Shown here: one piece after another, positions 24,136-34,945 of the stretch
How the letters are laid out: every line of letters begins with the position of its first letter
How positions within the stretch are numbered: position 1 is the stretch's first letter
Assembly: GCF_963576545.1 (NCBI RefSeq)
Contig: NC_083649.1
Coordinates: forward strand, 4,183,906-4,247,905
Length of the DNA stretch: 64,000 bases
Source: Limanda limanda
Lineage: Eukaryota > Chordata > Actinopteri > Pleuronectiformes > Pleuronectidae
Direction of reading: 5' to 3'
Made by a program: the position numbers and the translations under genes
The notes under the pieces: generated by a model
Databases searched by the model: none
Told to the model about the DNA's origin: nothing
What the model saw: only the letters and a program-made list of their open reading frames with translations

Positions 24136-25148
24136 TGACGCCGCGCTCCGCACTGTAACACACTGTAACACAACAGAGACGCTCACTTCAAATCAAACTC
24201 CTGCCGTGAGACTTTCGAGCCAGAAGTAGTTCACGGCCGATTATTTGCAAGCTGCGCTGCGAGATGTAAAATGGGTCAGATCTCCGCCTGACCCGGTCCA
24301 GGCTTAATTCTGCAAGACGTTTGTTTCCTACACACACACACACACACACACACACAGATAAACAAACACACAATAGGTTTGTGCAGCTGCTGTTTGAGTT
24401 TCTTTATTCAGTGTGACTGTGCTGATCAGAGAGAAACTGTGCTCAGAGTTAGAGAAATAAAAACAAGGAGTTCTGACTCTCCGGCTCCCGAACAGGAACT
24501 TATCTTTGTGGCAAGAAGATTAATGGAGGTTTAACATGCTTGTGTTAAGTTGTATTTCATTTTCCCATATTATTACTGCACTGATGTGGGATAAAGAATA
24601 TTCTTCCTGGGGTCATCTGAGTTGAGCTTCCTAATATGGTCTTTATCCCTCAAAGAATTTATTCACGAAACTAAAAAGGATCTTTTACTTTTAATGTGTT
24701 TAAGTTAAAACATTTTTAGTAGTTATCTTTACATAGATGCTTCATGTTAAAGTTGATCTACAAAACACTCATTTAAAATTCAGCCTCAGAGACTGTGAAT
24801 ATATTGAAGACACTGAAAAGATGATTTCCACTCACCTGTGTCATATATTCATACGGAGGAACCACTGGAAACTTCCCAGAGAAACATAACCTGACAGATC
24901 ACAATGAAACGGTGACATTTGAATATTCATGCTGCTGGTGAATTGTGCCAAAGTCAAGTGGACGTTTTCCACTTGAACACACAAACACTAATGAATGGTA
25001 GAAATCCATTAAATTATGGATGGATGTTCATGATCCCAGAGGATACTCCAGGGATGATAGTTTCCCTCCAGCACAAACTGTCACCGAAATATATTAAAAT
25101 ATGCAGGGAAACCAAATTTGTCTCTTCCACAGATTGTATATAAAGTGC
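24136..25148. other. Gene-free stretch with (CA)n
   Basis: A (CA)13 tract lies at 24330-24355. The rest is AT-rich with no recognisable gene. Confidence 0.5.
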
Positions 25149-25149
25149 C

Positions 25150-25200
25150 GGAAACCTGTATTCTCTCAAATGACCAGTAGAGGCCGACACCAGTGGTCTC
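25150..25200 (+). repeat. Dispersed repeat fragment, partner of 22345
   Basis: See the 22090 entry: the shared core is CCTGTATTCTCTCAAATGAC, in inverted orientation relative to that copy. Confidence 0.5.
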
Positions 25201-25722
25201 GGCCTGTCATTATAATGTGGTTCCTTATGAGAACTTTCTACTTTTACAGTTGTTTTTGTTGTCTTAGTATCACATTTATGTTGTTTCTGTTTAATTTATG
25301 TTTGCAGCTACAGGTCAGAGGAGATTTGGATTAACCCAAATATCTAATGTCCTGTGTTGGGAGTTGTGTGTGAATGTTGAAAAACTCTCCTCCTCTCCTT
25401 CTTGGTATCATCTCCTTTCGATCACAGATTCTTCTATGAAGCGAGAACAGGCTCAGCAGGAAGTGACACGTTTCACCACGGGCTCGGACGGCGGCGGTCA
25501 GACAATTACCGTCATGTGCCAGGGACGATTTCAGTCGGCTTTCAAAAACACATTCAGGAGAGTGAGGCGGGGGGGGGGGAGACAGAAGTCGGACGTCTTT
25601 GAAAAGTGAAGTCTTCATCTTTTTTTTGCGGCAGGTTCGTCGAAGTGTGAAAAGAACTGAATTCAATATTCCTTCCAAACAGTTTTGCCCTTGCTTTGAA
25701 AAACACCACTCGCCGAAAGAAT

Positions 25723-25726
<4 letters not shown>

Positions 25727-25797
<71 letters not shown>
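25727..25797. repeat. (TC)n microsatellite
   Basis: About 35 uninterrupted TC units. Frames across it read as poly-Leu-Ser and are artefacts. Confidence 0.97.
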
Positions 25798-25801
<4 letters not shown>

Positions 25802-25931
25802 CTCTCGTCAGTTATTATGAAAACAATGATTTTTATACACAAGATTTGCCCTCTGAAGCACCTTGCAGTTTAAACTGGATCTGTAACGGCCCAACATCTG
25901 ACCATGACAAGAGCTGTACTTTAGTAACTTG

Positions 25932-25955
25932 TGACCTTTGTGACCTTTGTGACCT
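25932..25955. promoter_or_regulatory. Triple TGACCT half-sites, DR3 spacing
   Basis: TGACCT at 25932-25937, 25941-25946 and 25950-25955 with TTG spacers (period 9). On the other strand these are AGGTCA half-sites spaced by 3, the arrangement bound by VDR/RXR-type receptors. It may be only a short tandem repeat. Confidence 0.3.
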
Positions 25956-27100
25956 TTGCTCTTTGACCATGTGCACTGTCACACCTTCCTTGTTTTGTCC
26001 AAACCAAAACCATCAGGTGTGAACGGTTCCTCAGATCACGATCCAGACCCACGGACAGAAAATGTAGTCAGACCGAAAGAAGAACGAAAAACGTTTGTCT
26101 GGATAGTTCAGACTTTTGGACCAATTGCAGGAAGTTGAGACAACATTAAACAGTAGAAGAAGAAAAAGTAATTTCACAATAATAGTGAGTGGGTTTATTC
26201 ATTTTCTTCATTGGAACAGAAAGACAACTTTTCCTATGTTTCTATTCACGAACAGTTAGCAATTACAGTTATATTGTATTATAATCAATATTTTACTACT
26301 TTAGTCAACCAAGTTATTTTAAATTATCTTTATAAACATTATTGACATTGACTGACGGTGTCCAGGACAGGTAGATAGGTGATGTTGGACGTATGTCATG
26401 ACAAATTCTACTGAAGATGAAAAATAAATGATGAACCAGGCACAATTTCTATTTAATAAATGCGGTTTGGGTCATGTGGTCTTGTCCCATCTCTGTGGAC
26501 TCTGTGTTAATGTGTCTGATACTGAACTGAGAGTTGCAGGAACACACATCTGCTGTTTGTTTGTTTGTTTGTTTGTGTGTTTGTTTCCCTCTGGTTGGTT
26601 CTGCTCCACCGGACTCCGGTGGTGATCAGGGCCAATTATCCTCAGGACCCTTTGTCCGGGCTCTGCCTGTCCCCGGCCGCCTGTTGGACCAGCTCCCTTA
26701 TTGTTGAGATTTAATTTATACACATTTGGTCGCAGGAGCTTTTTCTGTGGGTTCACTTCAGGTTAAGTGAAAACGTTTGTCCTCATGAAAACCTCCAGAT
26801 TTTCAGGCTTTAGCAACAAAATCCTGCAGTTAGAAGCAACTTCTCGTCGGTTTGGTTTTTGTTTGTTTGGACATTTTACTTAATTATCAGTGAAGAGAAA
26901 ACCAGATAGAAGAGTGAATCCCAAATTGATCTACGTGTGGGTTTGACTCATTCTGTAACCGTGACTCTCCTGAGGTTCCTCTGGCTCCGCCTTCGTCCAC
27001 GCAGCTACGTCCTGCCGCTCGCCAGCCGCCTCTTGTCCGTTGTCGTCCGGCTTCAGACAGGTGCTGCTCTCTGACATCTAACCCCCCCCACTCCCATTGT
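25956..27100. other. Gene-free stretch
   Basis: It contains (GTTT)n at about 26557-26576. No coding domain recognised. Confidence 0.45.
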
Positions 27101-27104
27101 CCGG

Positions 27105-27245
27105 CCCCTGCTAATCCTTCTTTTGTGAGTGATTAGCAGTATCCTGGTGAACAACAGATGAACACGGACAATGCTGCGTCACTAACTACGCCGTCTCATT
27201 TCATTACGCTGACACGTTAGCGCTTCATTGACTGCGTGTGTGTGT
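27105..27245. promoter_or_regulatory. Possible conserved non-coding element
   Basis: A repeat-free segment with GCTAATCCTTCTTTTGTGAG, GTGATTAGCAGTATCC and CATTTCATTACGCTGACACG. It has the texture of a fish enhancer and sits next to G-rich repeats at 27259-27290. Inference only. Confidence 0.25.
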
Positions 27246-27754
27246 GTCGGCCTGATATGGAGCGGGCGGGGGGGCGGGGGGGGGGGCGGCAGCGGTCAGT
27301 TAAGTGTGTATGATTTTTCCGTCAAAAGGATTTGAGAGAACGGTGCCGCAGGCGAGGCCACTCTGCTGAAATGAAAAGCTTCATCCTCTCCATTCAGAGA
27401 ACGTTTGGCGTTTGGCGGACATTACAGAACTCCAGTGAGACTGACGGGTCGTCGATATCACATCACTCAGCGTGACACTCCTCAATCCCACCGACGGCAC
27501 TCAGCTGAAGAGGGCGATAGAGAAGGACAAAGAGAGAGGAGAGCTTAACCGGGTGGAGGGGTGGAGGGGTGGAGGAGTGGAGGAACAGAAGAGACACGTA
27601 TTGACGGAGGGGAAGGTATTTGTCTTAGTTAAGCCTGGATCATCATTTGCTGCTGCTGCTCGTCACCATGAGCTTGAAGTGTGAGGGTTTCAATATTTTA
27701 ACTATTGCTGTGCTGACAGAATTCTAACCAGATAAAGATAGGAGTAGTTTTAGC
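27246..27754. other. Gene-free stretch with G-rich and GGTGGA repeats
   Basis: It contains G-runs near 27265-27288 and a short (GGTGGAGG)n tandem repeat near 27552-27582. The 70-codon frame at 27472 covers that repeat and has no domain. Confidence 0.5.
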
Positions 27755-28514
27755 TAGGGTTGCAAAATTCTATTCAAAATATTCAAAGTTGGAAACTTTC
27801 CATGGGAATTAACGGGAATATACGGGAATTAACGGGAATAAACTGGAAATGTTGTGGATAATTTATACTAACTGTATTTACCTTGTCATATACAGACATA
27901 AATATAAACATTTTGCTTTGTCATAGGCTGATTTGAGCCCTGAGGAAACTTTGGGCACTTGACTATATGCTTCTGCATCGTTGTGTCATTCTTAACATAG
28001 GTCTTTGCACAGTATTTGCAAATGTACACAGCCTTTCCTTCTACATTGGATGGGGTGAAATGTCTCCACACATGAGAGAGTGCACGTGGCATTGTTCTGT
28101 AGAATAAGATGAGAAAAAAGTTTGTAAAAAACCACTAACGCAATGCCAGAGATATAAATAGTTAGCCAAACAATTGGAATCGTCTGTGAAAATATTTTAC
28201 AATTGATGGATAAATGAATGGAAATATGCTAGATGAACAGATGAACAATCCTCAATCAGCATGATAATATATTTTCCCCAGTAATATCATGGAAACTTAC
28301 CTGACTAGTCCTGCACTCTACAGCAGGCCTCAATAGCCCTGCTGTAGAGTGAAGCATGCTGGGAGTTATCTGTGCATGTGATGGAAGAATGCACAGTGGA
28401 GGGTTGAAACTCAACGTTCCATACATCTTTAAAATAGAGTTTTGAATGATGTTTTTATTGCTCAGCGTTTCATTTGCGTTTTTTTTTTTTTTTTTTTAAT
28501 TCTCAAAATTCCCA
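27755..28514 (-). mobile_element. Non-autonomous hAT element with BED exon, copy B, 3' end lost
   Basis: It is near-identical to copy A (20209-21009). It starts with TAGGGTTGCAAAATTC at 27755. Homology stops at CAAAATTCCCA (28504-28514), about 55 bases before the expected end, so the right inverted repeat is missing. A long T run (near 28480-28497) replaces the shorter one in copy A. It keeps about 30-40 bases (CTCCACACATGAGAGAG) that copy A lacks. The hairpin is also conserved. Confidence 0.8.
27886..28092 (-). pseudogene. BED zinc finger fragment of hAT transposase, finger intact
   Basis: The 68-codon frame begins MPRALSHVWRHFTPSN. All finger ligands remain: CKYC, then H and C in MQKHIVKC. 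A conserved HFTPSN before the finger and a KFPQGSN segment after it match copy A. No catalytic domain follows. It might still bind transposon ends, but expression is unknown. Confidence 0.7.
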
Positions 28515-29903
28515 AGCTAACTAAAAACTTTGTTTTTGCTGATTCATAACCTGTTGATTGCTTCCTAAATAAATACTTGATTGATGAGTTCGGCTCATCT
28601 TCTGTTAAAGGATAAACGAACACGCCTGACAGAAGTCAGACGTGTGCAGGTTCACGTGGAACTGCCACAGTGATTCACAGCCTCGTGCTCTGGGTTTAAC
28701 ATACATGTCGGTTTACGTGTCAACGAAGGCGCCTGACACCTGAGCCCACGATGGAGACGCAGCAGTAAATGACAAAGAGACTTTCAAGCAACTCTGTGAA
28801 TTATTCATGCAGCCTCTATATATATATTCATATATATATATATACATGGAAACATGTAAATTCCAGGAATGAATTAAGCAACGATATTTACGAAAATGCT
28901 GTTTATTGTCCCCGTGGAAACTCAATTTGCAGATGTCACCGTGGGAAAAACGATGCATGAAACAAACAATCAGGGAAGAAGAATAATCAAAAAAATATTC
29001 AAATGCAATCTGTGTGCACGGCACATATGGGACACGCACACTAGAGGATCTGTCATATTCGGTCGCATCATAAATGAAAGGCACCATCTTGACTCTCGAT
29101 GTGAAACATGCTTCCTATTCTCTCTCTTCCTCCAGAGGTGTTTACACAAGATCGTCCTCGTCAGGTTGTTTATCTTCATAACTTAAGTCGAGGAACAAAC
29201 ACGATGGAACTGTGATGACACTCAGCGGGGGGGGCACATGTCTGCCAAGGCCCGACGACCCCCCCTCAGTCACCAAGTTGCTCACACTGAGAGATATCAG
29301 TTCCTCTAAACGCGGGTGATTTGTGTCATTAATCTGATTTATTTATTGAGAAATTCACAAAGATGTTGAAAAGATCTCACAATGTTACAGAAAGTGATAA
29401 AACATTTCTGGATCTGTTTCCTGGAACGTGTCCCATTGTTCTGTTTGTGCAAATCTGTTTTTGTGTAATCCTGCTGACTAGCAACCAAATAAAAAACCAA
29501 ACCAATGAACAGTTATAAATTTGGTTAAGATGAATCGAATCTCACTCGCTTATAGATATTTGAAACAAATGAAAATGAAGCAGTAGGCGACAGAACATGT
29601 GATAATTGGCTTTATCATATTTCTTTTTTTTTTACATTATGTTTATTAGGTTTTTACAGATAATTCATTACAAACAGACAAGTACTAGAGTAAGTAAGAA
29701 ATTAGTCAAAATGAAAGGAAAAGAGAAAGAAGGAAAAAAGAGTCAATTGAAATAAAATAAAATAAAGGCATGAAAACAGAACAAACAAAAAAAAAAAAAC
29801 AGACAAAACTAACAAACAAACAGCTCAAGACAATGGAATGTATTGATGCATCGCTAGTATACAAAGTACATCAAAAAAAAAAAAAGGAGGTGAGTGACCT
29901 ATT
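28515..29903. other. Gene-free stretch
   Basis: (TA)n near 28815-28845, G8 near 29226 and A-rich runs near 29790. No coding domain. Confidence 0.45.
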
Positions 29904-30165
29904 GTCAATCAATCAATCAATCAAGTTTTATTTGTATAGCCCACATTCACAAATAACAATTCGTCTCATAGGGCTTTAACATTGTGTGACATCCTCTGTC
30001 CTTAACCCTCAACAAGAGTAAGGAAAAACTACTAAAAACCCTTTTCACAGGTAAAAATATGTAGAAACCTCAGAGAGACACATGTGAGGGATCCCTCTCT
30101 CAGGATGGACAGAAGTGCAATAGATGTCAGGTGTAAGAAAACATCATCCGGATTTTTAGCAGCTA
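29904..30165 (-). mobile_element. LINE 3' end with (TTGA)n tail, reverse orientation
   Basis: From 29904 the plus strand reads (TCAA)n, then GTTTTATTTGTATAGCCCAC, CTCATAGGGCTTTAACA and CCTCAGAGAGACACATGTGA. Reversed, this is a non-LTR element 3' end finishing in TTGATTGA repeats, a layout common in fish. The body is 5'-truncated and has no coding frame. Confidence 0.6.
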
Positions 30166-30714
30166 TTGTGAGTCTCATAGCTGCTCTAAATCTCGGCTTT
30201 ATCATATTTTGAGCAATACGTTTTTTTGTTATAATATAAAGTCAGTGAGTTTTCTTAGTATTTATGTTGAATCTGAATCCAGACAAAGCAATCAGAACAT
30301 CACGAGCTGGAATAACTAATTTAAAGGTACATTTGGTGTCTTGTTTTATAAATATTCATCTTTATTGTCTGCAGAGTTGCTTTTTAAACTCTAACATTGG
30401 GTTTTAGTAGAAACTGTATCAGAGCCTCTGAATGATGAACCAGTATCTGATTCAGAACGAATACAGGACACCAGTTCTCCCAGTACTCACCACAATCATT
30501 GAACATTGATGTTAGACTTTAGGTTTGCAGGAGTGCTCCATTGAAACCAGTTCAAATTCAACCTGTTAAATCTTTAATGCGAACGGATCCATTCAAACGT
30601 GACAAAAACACCTCTTTATTTTATTCGTGTAATTTAAAGATAAGTATGTTTTAGCTCCTCAGGGTTTTCTCCCCCCTGGAGAACATAACAGTTTTGGTCA
30701 CTTATGTGATAAAT
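30166..30714. other. Gene-free stretch
   Basis: AT-rich, no recognised feature. Confidence 0.4.
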
Positions 30715-30960
30715 AGAAAATTACCGAGGGTGCACATTTGCATTTAGATAAGCGCTCAGGGACGTGGATCTGTGGGAACACGAGTGAAGCTCATGTGTCT
30801 TCTCATGACAGCGGAGAGATTTGTGGGATCTTCAGGGCTGACTGCAGCGTAATTCACTTATGGGAAATTGATTGATTGGGAGTGTGGCTGGTGAATCATC
30901 AAGTGCAGTTTGATTGAATTGTGAGTAACGGACGTGTGGACCACATTGATAACCAAAGCC
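30715..30960. promoter_or_regulatory. Possible conserved non-coding element
   Basis: A repeat-free block with CACATTTGCATTTAGATAAG (near 30733, octamer-like), GCGTAATTCACTTATGGG and GTTTGATTGAATTGTGAG. The texture suggests an enhancer. Inference only. Confidence 0.25.
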
Positions 30961-31379
30961 CCCCCCCCGGCGACTCGCTGCTTTTAGAGGGTCAGCTGTC
31001 CTCTCGCCCTGAGGCCACACCACACTGACTCCGGTTGGAAATTCAATTCATAAGCACTCACGTTGATAAAATATATATAAAAGAAACGGTCAATTTAACA
31101 AAAGTCAAACAAACTATGCGAAAGGTTAAAGCACTTTTCAGCCGTCAAACTTTCCAGAGCCAATTATCTCCTTTTGCAGAAGACGGACAAGTTATTAATA
31201 TCTTGTAATGAAGTCAGAACTAATATAAGAATAAAATATCAGCTCAGAGGGAACACGGTGATTATGTACTTACATGATTCTTGCTCTTCTCTTACTTATT
31301 GTAAGTTGCTTTGGATTAAAGTGTCAGCTAAACTATATGTGATGTAATAAATGCTCCTTGATTTTAACGTTCACGGAGG
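30961..31379. other. Gene-free stretch
   Basis: C9 near 30960. No gene recognised. Confidence 0.4.
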
Positions 31380-31520
31380 CGATATGTGAATTTAGGGATT
31401 ATCTCACTTGATTTTGGTCAAAGGTCAAAGGTCACTGTGGCCTCATGACGCATCTTTATGTTTTTCTTGAACATATCTTAAGATCAGCTCGAGTGGAATC
31501 AATTAATGTTCTTGATGAAA
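31380..31520 (+). repeat. Dispersed repeat fragment with triple AGGTCA-like sites
   Basis: It shares GGTCAAAGGTCAAAGGTCAC with the family of the 2030-2165 fragment. Half-sites TGGTCA (31415-31420), AGGTCA (31422-31427) and AGGTCA (31429-31434) are spaced by one base, the DR1 layout bound by HNF4, RXR and PPAR receptors. Confidence 0.4.
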
Positions 31521-32368
31521 AACATCTGGTATTTTTAAGAGGCTGATTTCTAAGAATGTGGGAGATTTGCTGCAGCTTGATTGAATTTAAGGATTCTATT
31601 ATCGGAGGAATCCATTCTTCTCGGTACTGGATGGGGAACCGTTGTATATGTGAGGTTTTCCTGCAGCTGTTTTCTCACTCTGCCTTGTCAAGTCACACTT
31701 TACTGCTTGGACAGAATTCCCTGAAATGTTTTTTTCCTGATGCTGACTGAAGGAGGATTTACCAGCGGTCCTGAGAGGAGGAAGCAGAGCAGCAGGAGGA
31801 GAAGAGCCCAGAAGTTAGCAGGAGGTGATTCTGTGTGATGCAGTTGCCCCCAAGTCACCTCTTAGCTTGAGGTTGCCAGATGGACCCCACTAATGTGTTT
31901 TCTTGCACAGAGGCACAAATTGGATGAGTGAAGACTCCATAGGGGGGGGGTTCACAGCTTCCTCCTGATGCCTCGTGTGTTTGTTCGGAGGAAACACAGG
32001 AAGCACCTCTGACCCGGTGGCAGCTTTGTTTTCCTGTAACCTCGACTCCCAGTGCTGACCCACCGGCTCAGTGCTGCTTGTAGTAATCCTCTCCTCTCTG
32101 GCAGGAGGAGTAAATACATGAAACCTCTCCTTCTAATGTTCAAATCCCACTTTTCCTACTGTCGGATGTTACTACATCTCATCTGAGAGAGTGAACAGTG
32201 AACAGTGAGTGTTGTTAATGTAACTGTGGCTCTGCCCATTTCCCTGCAGCCGACACAGAAATGTCTCACCTGTCGCCCTCTTGTCTCATCGAAGACGTTC
32301 ACTTGTCAACGTTTCCTGTGGTCGGTTTGTCTGCTGATGGTGAAAGAAAGAATTCTGCACTGTTAAAT

Positions 32369-32402
<34 letters not shown>

Positions 32403-32509
32403 AACGCTGTCGCATTCAATCAATCAATCAATCAATCATCAAATCAAATCAAATCAAGCATTGATTTACTTCATCAGAAATGGCGAAAAAAGTGAAATAG
32501 AATTTGGAG
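31521..32509. other. Gene-free stretch with simple repeats
   Basis: G9 near 31940, (AG)n near 32371-32399 and (CAAT)n at 32416-32440, followed by (AAATC)n to 32458. No coding domain. Confidence 0.45.
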
Positions 32510-32517
32510 GGGAGAAA

Positions 32518-32846
32518 CATAGATTTATATATAAAGACTAGATGTCTCGTCCGCGTTGCCGGCCAACGGAGCCGGACGTCACCACATGGCGGCCATCTTG
32601 CTAGGGGGCATCACGCTCACCCATAACATTGTGTTGGTAGTGGTAAATAACCATAACTTGCTCAATTTTCAACGGATTTTTAAACTATCTGGTTTGTTAT
32701 AAACGTCAGAGATGTAGATATGACACTGCATAAATTATTACTTTTTTTAGAAAATAACATAATTATTCATAAGTATGCAGTGTCATAACTACATCTCTGA
32801 CGTTTCTGACGTCGAACGAGACATCTAGTCTTTATATATATCTATG
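32518..32846. mobile_element. 329-bp MITE with nested inverted repeats and 8-bp target duplication
   Basis: The ends are CATAGATTTATATATAAAGA at the left and its near-perfect complement at the right (TCTTTATATATATCTATG). The identity extends inward through ACTAGATGTCTCG. A second inverted pair (CAGAGATGTAGATATGACAC near 32708 and its complement near 32795) folds inside. The flanks carry a direct repeat GGGAGAAA (32510-32517 and 32847-32854), as for hAT-like elements. No coding capacity. Confidence 0.8.
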
Positions 32847-32854
32847 GGGAGAAA

Positions 32855-34800
32855 GAAAAGTCAAACAACAGCACGTCAGACTCCTGGAAGAGCTCCACTC
32901 ACTAATATACACGGAGACACGGCCAATCAGAACAGAGGAGACGATGACACTTGTGCCCTGTGTGAAGCAGTGTGTGCATCATCAGTGAGGGAACAGGCTG
33001 GTTCAAGGGGAAGCTCATCACAAAGATCCTCAGGTGGAGTCACACGGGAGCTGACAGACAGCGAGCGTCCGAGTGCAAACACATCACCGCTGCTCATTCA
33101 CACTCCACAAACAAAAAGGCCCTTTCTATTTCAGCCTTATCTCATTTGGCTGCGTCTCTGGTTTGAGAAGCAGCTCTGATCTGAAGATCTGAGCGCCGCC
33201 GTCGCGGAACGTAATTATTCAGCTCATTGTAACGTGCACCAGTGGATTCATCACTTTGCAGGTGCTCGGTCTGACTGTTGTTTTCTGTCGTTGTTCACTT
33301 TATTGTTTTTTTGTTATTAGCAGTTTCTCTGTTGTCGTACGCCCACGCTTGGCTTTGAAAAACAACAATCTAGTGTTGCATTGAGTTGCTGCTTGTTTCT
33401 CGGCTCGCAGCACGATGCTGGTGCAGTGACAGCTGGGATCGGGGGGGTTTAGTCCGGGGGTCAAAACTCCCAGAGACTAAATATCATCACCAGTATCTGC
33501 AGGATTTACGTTAATGCAAATTCAGGAAGTCCCGTGTCCTCGATGTAAGCGTGAGGCGTTCAGGGCGACGGATTTAATGTGGGAGCCAAGAGGTTCAAGT
33601 GGTTAACAGCTTTAAAAGCACGCCAAGCGCAGTTTATTTGTCATTATTCCATTTTTATTCTCTTAATCTAACTTTCCTGTTATAGTGGCACAGACGTTTG
33701 TAGAGGAACGAAAACATCAAACATCGCAAAACGTATTTTAACAACATTGTGGGTTCAGGGGTTTGGACGAATCATCCGATATCAATATTCCTCTTCTGGC
33801 CATACTGTGTGTATGTGTGGAGTTGCTCTGTTATTATTTTTTCCCAAAACACATGGTTTAATCCTTCGAGACAAACGTGTTTTTTTTTTATCTATAAATG
33901 CAAAGATGAGGTTTTTGAATATTTTAAGATTTGCAGCATCAACATACAGATTGAAATCCTCTGAAGCTTTCTTCTTCTCTGTCGTTTGCTGCCATATTCA
34001 TATCTTCCATGTCTTGATACTTGTTGCACCTCGTACCTTCCACCTGTTCCTGATATCATTTGTCATTATTGATATTTGAGCTACAGTTACACTGAAACAT
34101 GATCAGTGACGTGTGGTCGACCGCCGGCAAATCAGCTAAATTAACGTCCAAGCAGCTTTCTTGTGACATATATTTCCCATCTCCTTGTCTATTGATGCTA
34201 CACTTCACACTTAAGATGTTGTGCTACATTAAAACCATATTTTGTCTCTACACAACTATTTTTGAAATGTTGCTATTCAGGCTGGAAGAGAATGAATTGA
34301 TCTCCATCAATTTCCTGGTTAAATTTATTTTTTTCCATCTCTTGTTGACATCTGCTTTGTTGTTAACATGAAACATGAAAATGTCGTATCATATAAAAGT
34401 TGTCTTAAGGTCTGTGCACACTATGCAATGACTCCTCGATCACTGAGCTGAGTTTAAAACCATCACATGCCGCTTTAACCTTGAAGTCACAGTCAAGGTC
34501 ACCTCGAAGTATATTTTCTGAGAACTTTATTTGTTCTTGTTTCAGAAAGAACGAGATTGCAACAACATCTTTAAAGCCTCCCTCGTCCAGACAGGCATCA
34601 TTTATGAATGAGATCTTACATAACACAACAAAGATAACCGAACAGAAAAAAGCCTCTCTGATCAATATGTGTGTTTTGCTTTTTTTTGGATATTTGTAGG
34701 GCCAAAAAAATCGAATGTACGGAGCATATATACAGTATTTATATATAAATGAACACGCACACATGACTCTCTTTCTCTTTCTGTTGTCTCGTCCTCTCGT
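32855..34800. other. Gene-free stretch
   Basis: AT-rich, especially 33640-34380. The 110-codon frame at 33747 and the others are hydrophobic chance frames without domains. No recognised repeats. Confidence 0.4.
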
Positions 34801-34945
34801 CCTGTTTCTCTTCTCTTCTCTTACCCGAGTTGAGCCGTGATTGAGGCAATCTTTTCATTTTCGTCTGTGTTGGTGAAAAGAGTAAACACAGGGTCAACTG
34901 ATATTTATATGCAAATGGTAGCGGCCTCGGCCAGGATGAACTCGC
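34801..34945. promoter_or_regulatory. Possible conserved non-coding element with perfect octamer
   Basis: It contains CAACTGATATTTATATGCAA followed by ATGGTA, giving a perfect POU octamer ATGCAAAT (34910-34917), plus GTGATTGAGGCAATC. Repeat-free. Inference only. Confidence 0.3.

Noticed and set aside
29904..30165. CRISPR-like or satellite array from repeated TCAA
   Set aside because: The repeat is a tetranucleotide LINE tail with no spacers.
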